Made by a program: the position numbers and the translations under genes | The notes under the pieces: model-generated | What the model was told of the DNA's origin: nothing | Databases searched by the model: none | The model's input: the letters and a program-made list of their open reading frames with translations, nothing else | Source: Roseovarius sp. W115 | GTDB taxonomy: Bacteria; Pseudomonadota; Alphaproteobacteria; Rhodobacterales; Rhodobacteraceae | Length of the DNA: 64,000 nucleotides | NCBI RefSeq assembly: GCF_032842945.2 | Contig: NZ_CP146606.1 | Span: forward strand, 1,368,501 to 1,432,500 | Direction: 5' to 3' | In this document: positions 55,320 to 64,000 of the stretch, piece by piece | Layout: the number at the start of each line of letters is the position of its first letter | Numbering within the stretch: the first letter of the stretch is position 1

Positions 55320-56974
55320 TTTTCGCCCTCCCAGCCGTAGTGCTCTTGCGCTGCATCGAGCGAAACCAGACCCTCTTCAAGGTCACGCGCGACGTCCTCC
55401 TTCGCCCGGTCCTGAGGCGGGCCAAACCCACCACCACCTGGTGTCTCAAGGATCATCGGAACACCGGCAGGCACGCGAAACTCGCCCTTGCTGGGCAAAT
55501 CATCACTCGCCTGCCCGATGCGCATGCGCCCTTTGGCTCCGGGCTGGCCGCCATGTCGGCCTGCTGCTGGAAACAGGATGCGTTCCACAGATGGGAACAC
55601 CAAAAACTCAGTCTCCTCAGAAGACTGGATTTCGATATGCTGCCCCAGCCCGCCGCGATGCTGCCCCGGACCGCCGCTGTCGATGCGCAATTCGCGCTTG
55701 GTGATCAGAACGGGCGCAGTCGCCTCAGTTGTCTCAACCTGACTGCCCCAGACGCCGCTTGGAAAGGCCGTCGCAGACAATCCGTCACGTGTCGGTCGCG
55801 CGCCGGTCCCGCCGTTGTAAACCAACTCCAATGCAAAATGCGCACCGCCATCCCGTGCCGCTTCGGGTGTGTGTCGAATGGGCAGGTCATAAAGGCAGGA
55901 CGCACCCTCGGCAGGCACCTTGTCAGGCACCGCCTGGGACAAACACCCATAGACAAGGTCCGGTGTCATCTGCCCCAGCGAGTGGCGCATGGCCACAGGC
56001 ACCGGAGGTTGGGCGTTCAGAATACACCCTTTGGGACCAGTCACCCGGAAAGGTTCAAGCGATCCCGCGTTGTTAGGAATGTCCGACCCGATGATGCAGC
56101 GCAGAGCAAAGACCGAATAAGCCGTGGCATAGTTCAAAGGCACGTTGATGCCTTTGTCGGAGCACCCATCGGTTCCGTCAAAATCAAGCAGGATGTGGTC
56201 CTCGGCCACTGTCAAAGTTGCAGCCAACTTGATGGGATGTTCATATCCATCCACCATCAGTTCGGACCTGTACACGCCCTTTGGCACCTCAGCGATCGCT
56301 TGGATCGTGCCTTGCCGCGAGGTGTCTATAATGTAGTCAGCCAGTGCGTCCAGATCCTCCAGATCAAACTCAACCATCATACCAGCTAGCCGTTCTGCCC
56401 CCGTTTCGCAACACGCGATGAGCGCATATATGTCACCTTCGTTGGCAATCGGTTCGCGAGAATTGGCTTTGACGATCTCCATCAGAAAGCTGTTGATCTC
56501 TCCAGCATCGAGCAGTTTGCAGGGCGGGATCAGAAGGCCCTCGTCGAACACGTCTGAACCTTCCGGCCCCATACCCTTGCCTCCCAGATCGGCAAGGTGG
56601 GAGGTGCAGGAGGTGAACCCCACAACGCGGTTTTTGTGAAACACCGGCTGCATCAACAGAAAGTCATTGAGATGCCCTGACGCGAGCCACGGATCATTTG
56701 TCATGTAGATATCGCCGTGGCGCATGTTCTGGATCGGAAACCGCTCCAACAGGTTTTTAACCGCCTCGGCCATCGTGTTGATATGCCCCGGCGTGCCGGT
56801 CACCGCTTGCGCCAGCATACGTCCCCGCAGATCAAAGATGCCTGCCGAGATGTCCCCGCTTTCGCGCACAATGGGACTGAAGGCGGCACGGATGAGGGCT
56901 TGTCCCTGCTCTTCCACAACTGCCAGCAAGCGGTTCCACATTACCTGCAGACGTGTTTTTGGAATCGACCTCAT
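55316..56974 (-). CDS. hyuB: Hydantoinase B/oxoprolinase family protein
   Basis: This 552-residue subunit contains MTNDPWLASGHLNDFLL, SHLADLGGKGMG with the metal-binding His and Asp, and GTDGCSDKGINVPLNYA. Late, GGGGFGPPQDR ends the glycine-rich tail. It matches the HyuB/oxoprolinase C-domain family, which hydrolyses the ring after ATP activation by HyuA; relatives include N-methylhydantoinase, 5-oxoprolinase and acetophenone carboxylase. It overlaps hyuA by four bases. The ring substrate is not known. Confidence 0.9.
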   Translation of the reverse strand: MRSIPKTRLQVMWNRLLAVVEEQGQALIRAAFSPIVRESGDISAGIFDLRGRMLAQAVTGTPGHINTMAEAVKNLLERFPIQNMRHGDIYMTNDPWLASGHLNDFLLMQPVFHKNRVVGFTSCTSHLADLGGKGMGPEGSDVFDEGLLIPPCKLLDAGEINSFLMEIVKANSREPIANEGDIYALIACCETGAERLAGMMVEFDLEDLDALADYIIDTSRQGTIQAIAEVPKGVYRSELMVDGYEHPIKLAATLTVAEDHILLDFDGTDGCSDKGINVPLNYATAYSVFALRCIIGSDIPNNAGSLEPFRVTGPKGCILNAQPPVPVAMRHSLGQMTPDLVYGCLSQAVPDKVPAEGASCLYDLPIRHTPEAARDGGAHFALELVYNGGTGARPTRDGLSATAFPSGVWGSQVETTEATAPVLITKRELRIDSGGPGQHRGGLGQHIEIQSSEETEFLVFPSVERILFPAAGRHGGQPGAKGRMRIGQASDDLPSKGEFRVPAGVPMILETPGGGGFGPPQDRAKEDVARDLEEGLVSLDAAQEHYGWEGEK

Positions 56975-59067
56975 GGCGCGCTCCCTTTCTTCAGCAAGAG
57001 GATATTGCCCAGCGCATCCACCTTGGCTGAAAAATCTGCGCTGACATAGGTGGTGGTCTGTGGCTCAACGATCAGTGCGGGTCCTTGAAGCGTTGTGCCT
57101 GGACTCAACGCCGCGCGGTCGTAGATGGCGGCCGGGCGCCTTTGTGAGGTCACTTCGCAGAAGACAGACGTTTGCCTGTTGGGTGGGGCGCAGGTCACTT
57201 CCGGCGTGGCGGAGGGTTTGCCTGGCGGGGTATCCCGACTGGCCACGCGCACAAACCAGTTAAGAATTTCAACCGTCATCCCCGGCACAGCCCGTGAAAA
57301 CTGCGCGCTGTATTCTGCCTCAAATGCTGCCTGTAACTCTGCGATGCGGTCTGCTTGCAGCTCGCCAGAAGGTAAAGGAATTTCAATTTCATGCCCCTGC
57401 CCGCGATATCTCATAAACGCGGATTTGGTGATCTCTAGGTGACCTTCCGGTGCGCCAGCCCGTACAACGTCACTTGCCTCCTGGATCAACCTGCCAAGGA
57501 ACGCATTGATCGCCGCTACATCAAGATCTTCCAAGGTGCTGTAGCGACTGCGTACGATTTCAAAAGACACAGGCGCAAAGAGGAAGCCAACAGCGGAGCC
57601 TACACCGGGGTCATTGGGCACAAGGATGCGGCTCACGCCCGCGCGGCGCGCCACTCGTGTTGCATGGAGCGGCCCGTTCCCGCCAAAGGCAATCATGGTG
57701 CGTGCGCCAAGATCCTTGCCCGACTCCACGGCGTGCATTCGTCCTGCGGCGGCCATATTCTCATCCACAATTTCGCTAAGACCCGCGGCAGCTGCCTCGA
57801 TATTGGTTTCCAAGGCTTCTGCAATGTTTGTGTTTATCGCCTGGCTTGCCGCTTCAGCATCAATCGCAAGACGGCCCTCGGCAAAGCTGGAGGGTTCAAT
57901 CAGACCCTGCACCACATCGGCGTCGGTCACTGTTGCCAATGTTCCGCCTTTGGAAAACGCAGCCGGACCAGGTTCGCTGCCCGCGCTCTCTGGCCCCACC
58001 TGCAGCCGACCTAAGCGGTCTACCGATGCAATTGACCCACCACCCGCGCCGATCTCAATCATTTCCAATACCGGAATGCGCACCGGCATACCTGATCCTT
58101 TGATGAAGCGCGCGGCGCGTGCAATCTCAAATCGCCGCGCACTTTGCGGCTGGTACTGGTCTATCAAGCATAGCTTGGCGGTTGTGCCTCCCATATCAAA
58201 CGACAACACGTCCTCTGCCCCAACCTGAGCCGCAATGCGCGCAGCCAGGATCGCCCCGCCAGCTGGCCCGGATTCGACAAGTCGAATGGGTAAGGCAGCA
58301 GCCGTTTTCAGCGTGGTCATGCCACCCCCAGCCGTCATCATCAGAATGGGGCACCGCACGCCTTGGGATGAAAACCGGGTTTGGAAATCCTCAAGATACG
58401 ACGCCATCAGCGGTTGGATGTAAGCGTTCGCGATGGTCGTGCAGAGGCGGTCAAACTCGCGGGCCTCTGGACTGACTTCACTCGAGATCGAAATTGAAAC
58501 GTCGGGCAACTGCGCCTGCAAAAGCGATTTGAGCCGATGCTCATGTGTCGGGTTCGCGTAGGCGTGCAAAAGACAGATCGCAACCGCTTCGGCGTTGGAG
58601 TCCTCGAGTTGCCGCACAAGCTCAGCCACCGCTATTTCATCAAGCGGTGTGTATTCATCACCGGTCGCCGTGATCCGCCCGCCCACAGTAAACGCCCGGC
58701 TGCGCGGGACCAAGAGATCAGGCTTTTGCAGGTTTATGTCGTACTGGCTATAGCGCCGCTCATACCCGATCTCCAGAATATCGCGGAACCCGGCACTGGT
58801 GATCGTGGCAACCCGTGCACCCCGCCGCTCAATCAGCGCATTCGTGGCCAGAGTTGTGCCATGGATGAAGCCTGTCAGATCACGCCAATCGTGCCCTGCA
58901 TCCTGCAAGACCAAGCTGACACCCTCAAGCGCTCCAAGCGTTGGGTTGGTCGGAGTGGTTGGCGTTTTGTTGGTGGAAAGGATGGTTCCGTGCGCATCCA
59001 CCAGAACTGTGTCGGTAAACGTCCCGCCGATATCAACGGCGACGCGCAGCCCAGAAACCTTTGTCAT
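56971..59067 (-). CDS. hyuA: Hydantoinase A/oxoprolinase family protein
   Basis: This 698-residue subunit has ASKHA-type ATPase features: RVAVDIGGTFTDTVLVD near the start, HGTTLATNALIERRGARVATI (near residue 64), SFDMGGTTAKLCLID (near residue 285), and GGGSIASVDRLGRLQVGPESAG with GPAAF. It phosphorylates the cyclic amide or carbonyl substrate for HyuB. I chose ATG 59067 (MTKVSGLRVAVDIGG); upstream codons to a TTG at 59112 are less likely. It is the first gene of a seven-gene operon. Confidence 0.9.
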   Translation of the reverse strand: MTKVSGLRVAVDIGGTFTDTVLVDAHGTILSTNKTPTTPTNPTLGALEGVSLVLQDAGHDWRDLTGFIHGTTLATNALIERRGARVATITSAGFRDILEIGYERRYSQYDINLQKPDLLVPRSRAFTVGGRITATGDEYTPLDEIAVAELVRQLEDSNAEAVAICLLHAYANPTHEHRLKSLLQAQLPDVSISISSEVSPEAREFDRLCTTIANAYIQPLMASYLEDFQTRFSSQGVRCPILMMTAGGGMTTLKTAAALPIRLVESGPAGGAILAARIAAQVGAEDVLSFDMGGTTAKLCLIDQYQPQSARRFEIARAARFIKGSGMPVRIPVLEMIEIGAGGGSIASVDRLGRLQVGPESAGSEPGPAAFSKGGTLATVTDADVVQGLIEPSSFAEGRLAIDAEAASQAINTNIAEALETNIEAAAAGLSEIVDENMAAAGRMHAVESGKDLGARTMIAFGGNGPLHATRVARRAGVSRILVPNDPGVGSAVGFLFAPVSFEIVRSRYSTLEDLDVAAINAFLGRLIQEASDVVRAGAPEGHLEITKSAFMRYRGQGHEIEIPLPSGELQADRIAELQAAFEAEYSAQFSRAVPGMTVEILNWFVRVASRDTPPGKPSATPEVTCAPPNRQTSVFCEVTSQRRPAAIYDRAALSPGTTLQGPALIVEPQTTTYVSADFSAKVDALGNILLLKKGSAP

Positions 59068-59211
59068 ATGATTATCCGAAAGAGGATGCCTAACATCCGG
59101 TTGCGTCAACAAACCCAGCGCGCCAAAGCGCGAATGCGTTGCCTATACGACCAGATCACACCGTAGCGTGCGGCGATCAAAGCGCAGTGCAGCAATCAGA
59201 TGAGACATGTT

Positions 59212-59241
59212 GCGTTGCCTTCCTTACGGATTTGGCAACGC
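59212..59241. other. Inverted repeat upstream of the hydantoinase operon
   Basis: GCGTTGCC and GGCAACGC are perfect 8-base arms separated by 14 bases, in the 217-base gap between the gyrB stop and hyuA. It could be the gyrB transcript end (no T tract is visible on the minus strand) or an operator for the hyu operon, whose start codon is 145 bases away. Confidence 0.45.
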
Positions 59242-59284
59242 TGCTTTGAAACTCGGATTCTGTCAATAGGGGTGTAGGACCAGA

Positions 59285-61723
<2,439 letters not shown>

Positions 61724-61730
61724 TCATGAT

Positions 61731-61759
61731 TTTATACGATTTTCTGGGGGGTTTGTCAC
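61731..61759 (-). promoter_or_regulatory. Predicted sigma-70 promoter of gyrB
   Basis: On the minus strand, GTGACA (61754-61759) and TATAAA (61731-61736) are separated by 17 bases, a good housekeeping promoter about 30-60 bases before the start codon. A perfect palindrome sits just upstream of the -35. Confidence 0.65.
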
Positions 61760-61765
61760 GTCATG

Positions 61766-61783
61766 ACCACAATATTTTGTGGT
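61766..61783. promoter_or_regulatory. Perfect palindrome just upstream of the gyrB -35
   Basis: ACCACAATATTTTGTGGT has perfect 7-base arms (ACCACAA / TTGTGGT) around TATT. Its place directly upstream of the predicted -35 suits an activator or supercoiling-sensitive regulatory site. I know of no matching consensus. Confidence 0.55.
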
Positions 61784-61822
61784 TTGGGGCCAGTTTTTCA
61801 GGCGGTGTGGGAGCCGGGATTG

Positions 61823-61866
61823 GCAACGTCGGTAAAACGTCGGTATTGCGTCGGTATCACGTCGGT
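61823..61866 (-). repeat. Four 11-bp phased repeats (ACCGACG-type) upstream of gyrB
   Basis: On the minus strand, ACCGACG starts at 61866, 61855, 61844 and 61833, exactly 11 bases apart: ACCGACGTGAT, ACCGACGCAAT, ACCGACGTTTT, ACCGACGTTGC. It lies between the nucleotidyltransferase stop (61888) and the gyrB promoter. It matches the block upstream of smpB in unit, period and orientation relative to the downstream gene. Confidence 0.8.
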
Positions 61867-61887
61867 GCGGATCAGGGTGTGACAGAC

Positions 61888-62694
61888 CTACCTGAAGGCA
61901 GTCTCAGACAGTTCAAGGTGCAGTCGTGAGGCCTCTTCCCACAGCGCGCGGATGTCGTCTCTGGGGGCTTCAGACACCCAATCTTCGGCGGCGCGCCATT
62001 CGGAGTCCACAAGCTCCTCTAGCAAGAGATCGACCCCCTCCATTGTGGCTTTCTCCTTGGCCGCCATCTTCCGAACCAACAGTGCATCAATGGCGTCTTC
62101 GGTGCTCTTGTCGAGGCCAGCACCGGCTCGCAGGCGGGCCAAATCCATCGGCGGCATGGCAGAAGTGTTGAGCCGCAACCATCGCAACGCCAATGCAGGG
62201 CGCAGAATGTAGAACCAACGCTTGACCCGCAGACGTCCCTCTGGATCGCGCACGCGAGATTTCTGACGCCGCATCAGGGACAGGTAGTGCCATGTCACAG
62301 ACTTGCGGCTCAGGGCCTGCTCCGTGAACGTCGTCAATTGGTCTATGACGCCCGGCTGGGCGCGGTACTGGATGGGTGACTGTAGCCATTCCGCAATCAC
62401 GGCATTCGACCCCAGCGCCAGTTCAAGCGCCTTGGAAAGCTCCCAGCCGGAGAGATCAAGCTCGTCGTCGATGGGTCGCTCAATGACATCGCGCTTCTTG
62501 CCCAGTTTGTAGAACCAGTCGCGCGGACGGGCATAGACAAACCGCACGTCGTAGTCGCTGTCAGGAGAATGAAACCCCCAGGCCCGGGACCCGGATTCAA
62601 CGGCGAAGAGGATACGCACGCCGTCTTCCTGCTCGATGGCGGTCAGAGCACTTTCAATTTCGGCACGCATGGCCGGACCAACGGGTGACTTCAT
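61888..62694 (-). CDS. Nucleotidyltransferase domain protein (YcgL/RlaP-like)
   Basis: This 268-residue protein has a minimal nucleotidyltransferase site: FAVESGSRAWGFHSPDSDYDVRFVY near residue 30, with the GS and D-x-D residues. A helical C-terminal part contains SVTWHYLSLMRRQKSR. It resembles the YcgL/COG3541 group of predicted nucleotidyltransferases. The substrate is unknown. Its ATG overlaps the recF stop (ATGA), so it is co-transcribed with dnaN-recF. Confidence 0.85.
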   Translation of the reverse strand: MKSPVGPAMRAEIESALTAIEQEDGVRILFAVESGSRAWGFHSPDSDYDVRFVYARPRDWFYKLGKKRDVIERPIDDELDLSGWELSKALELALGSNAVIAEWLQSPIQYRAQPGVIDQLTTFTEQALSRKSVTWHYLSLMRRQKSRVRDPEGRLRVKRWFYILRPALALRWLRLNTSAMPPMDLARLRAGAGLDKSTEDAIDALLVRKMAAKEKATMEGVDLLLEELVDSEWRAAEDWVSEAPRDDIRALWEEASRLHLELSETAFR

Positions 62695-63795
62695 TTGATG
62701 GTCTCCAAATGCGACGCGCCATCAGTTTCGTCTACATGGATGTGGTGCGCACGGTCCCCAAGTTCCTCGAACAGTTCAGGGCCCGTCCCCGTCATCCAGG
62801 CTTGGACCCCAAGCGCGCAAATCTCATCATAGAGCGCGGCCCGTCGGTCTGCATCGAGATGCGCTGCGACCTCATCCAACAGAAGTATGGGGGTGCCCCG
62901 AAGTCACGCGCAAGCGCGCGGGCGTTTGCGAGGATGAGCGAGACCAACAGTGCCTTTTGCTCCCCGGTCGAACAGTCCGAGGCTGGGACACCCTTGGCGG
63001 CATACACCCCGTAGAGATCAGCCCGGTGCGGGCCAACCAATGTGCGACCGGCGGCGATGTCGCGAAAGCGGCTTTCATGCAGAGCCTCGCGAAAATCATC
63101 CTCGGAGAGCGGCATCTCGCCTTCGGTGGTGGTCAGTTCTAGCTCTGCCGTTGGAAAGGCCGTCTGGGCCTCTGCCTGTGCCTGGCTAAGCTGCTCAAGT
63201 GCAGCAACCCGGTTCGTGTGAATGGCCGTGCCTGCCGCGGCCATCTGGCGTTCAAGCGCGACATACCAATGGCCATCGCGCACCTGATCCTTGAGCAGGC
63301 GATTGCGCTCACGCATGGCTTTTTCATAGGCTAGTGTCGCCTCGGCGTGGAGGGGCGTAAAACTGAGCGTCATGCGATCGAGGAAACGCCGCCGACCTTC
63401 TGCCCCTTCGATCCAGAGCCGGTCCATCGACGGGATGAGCCAGAGCACACGGGCAATCCGACCCAGCGCGATTTGGCTGGCAGGTTTGCTGTCGATCTTG
63501 AGTTGACGGGCGTTGCCCTCTTCTGACCAGATCTCGATCTCATGCGTTTGGTGAAGACTGCGCAAATGGCCGGTCAGTTTCCATCCGATAGCGTCTGGTC
63601 GGCGCGCCATGTCTTGCGCCGCAGATCGGCGCAACCCGCGCCCCGGAGAAAAAGTGAGACCGCTTCGAGGATGTTTGTCTTGCCAGCGCCATTGGGGCCA
63701 AAGAGTGCGATAGGCCGACCGTCTCCTTCGATCCGCGCGGTTTTGTGCGAGCGGAAGTGGGAGAGTGTGAGATGTGTCAGACAAAGCTCTGTCAT
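62691..63795 (-). pseudogene. recF: DNA replication/repair protein RecF, with two frameshifts
   Basis: RecF is read in three pieces. From 63795: MTELCLTHLTLSHFRSHKTA with Walker A GPNGAGKTN. After a -1 shift at the A run 63649-63653 (T run on the coding strand), FSPGRGLRRSAAQ continues through the middle. After another -1 shift at the G run 62889-62893 (C run on the coding strand), ILLLDEVAAHLDADRRAAL with Walker B continues to the stop at 62691. Repaired it is about 368 residues, the usual length. RecF loads RecA at gaps. Two homopolymer shifts suggest sequencing errors. Confidence 0.87.
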
Positions 63796-63805
63796 AGGTA
63801 CGACG

Positions 63806-63872
63806 CCGTTTTCTGCGTAGAAAACGGGCTAGAAAATTCGCATTTTCTAGAATGGAATTTTGGAAAATTCCA
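63806..63872. repeat. Three consecutive perfect 9-bp hairpins between dnaN and recF
   Basis: Hairpin 1: CCGTTTTCT (63806-63814) and AGAAAACGG, loop GCGT. Hairpin 2: CTAGAAAAT (63829-63837) and ATTTTCTAG, loop TCGC. Hairpin 3: TGGAATTTT (63853-63861) and AAAATTCCA, loop GG. All stems are perfect 9-bp, only one to two bases apart, and fill most of the 85-base gap. They resemble a repeated palindromic element or an RNA processing/attenuation site between co-transcribed genes. Confidence 0.75.
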
Positions 63873-63880
63873 ATGCCCGA

Positions 63881-64000
63881 TCACACCCGCATCGGCATGA
63901 CGACGTAGACCGCAGAGGTATCATTCCCCTCACGCATCAGGGTCGGGTCGCCGGAGGAGTTAAACATGAAAACAGCGTTTTCCCGATCAACTTGACTTGC
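63881..64000 (-). CDS. dnaN: DNA polymerase III beta clamp, C-terminal end (partial)
   Basis: The final 39 residues, ending FNSSGDPTLMREGNDTSAVY and VVMPMRV, are the conserved C-terminus of the DnaN sliding clamp; the M-P-M-R-x tail is diagnostic. The gene continues beyond the window end. It lies upstream of recF on the same strand, the common dnaN-recF order. Confidence 0.93.
   Translation of the reverse strand, partial: ASQVDRENAVFMFNSSGDPTLMREGNDTSAVYVVMPMRV

Noticed and set aside
55256..56389. 377-codon plus-strand frame over hyuB
   Set aside because: It is antisense to HyuB, Arg/His/Pro-rich and motif-free, a typical shadow frame.

Overview
The window is chromosomal DNA from an alphaproteobacterium of the order Rhodobacterales, most likely a marine roseobacter-group species. 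This rests on gene content and order: rsmB-heparinase-purH-lspA-DUF3035-M16-M16, rpiA-gor-hflK-hflC-DUF2065-degP, a dnaN-recF-gyrB block, a four-subunit sarcosine oxidase cluster, mbfA behind an Irr-type operator, and a SDHAF4-like DUF1674 protein. It is mostly dense housekeeping DNA. Many neighbours overlap by ATGA or TGATG. No rRNA, tRNA, CRISPR array, IS element or prophage was recognised.

Layout. 1-4.6 kb: unknown small genes, a LysE exporter, smpB, mercaptopyruvate sulfurtransferase and an aromatic/aspartate aminotransferase. 4.6-6.7 kb: a TetR regulator, a newly read 52-residue secreted peptide, two TetR-like operators, and mbfA (membrane ferritin with a VIT1 domain) under a perfect Irr box. 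6.8-18.8 kb: transporters and oxidoreductases (AEC, nitroreductase, fghA, sthA, YaiI, EamA, ornithine cyclodeaminase family, hydrolase, MFS, zapE, GMC oxidoreductase, a glutamine amidotransferase). 18.9-26.0 kb: sarcosine oxidase soxBDAG between two GlxA/GbdR-like regulators. 26.1-41.6 kb: an 850-residue acidic protein of unknown function, thiN, sdaA, rpiA, gor, hflK/hflC, degP, truB, rbfA, dapB and SDHAF4. 41.7-50.2 kb: rsmB, heparinase, purH, lspA and two M16 peptidases. 50.2-59.1 kb: a seven-gene minus-strand operon centred on hydantoinase/oxoprolinase A and B, whose pathway I cannot name. 59.3-64 kb: gyrB, a nucleotidyltransferase, recF and the end of dnaN, all on the minus strand.

Functional links. 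The GMC (choline-dehydrogenase-like) gene, the GbdR-like regulators, sarcosine oxidase, S-formylglutathione hydrolase and serine dehydratase suggest methylated-amine and one-carbon catabolism. hflK, hflC and degP form a membrane and periplasmic quality-control unit. The hydantoinase operon looks like a complete catabolic module (ring opening, isomerase, dehydratase/epimerase, aminotransferase, dehydrogenase, aldolase) without its own transporter or regulator.

The most unusual non-coding signal is a block of 11-bp phased repeats (ACCGACG-N4) found twice, about 110-165 bp upstream of smpB and of gyrB, in the same orientation relative to each gene. Three consecutive perfect 9-bp hairpins fill the dnaN-recF gap. 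Five -1 frameshifts (soxD, the second GlxA-like regulator, hflK, and recF twice) each lie on a homopolymer one base short. Sequencing error is the simplest explanation, but the sequence alone cannot prove it.
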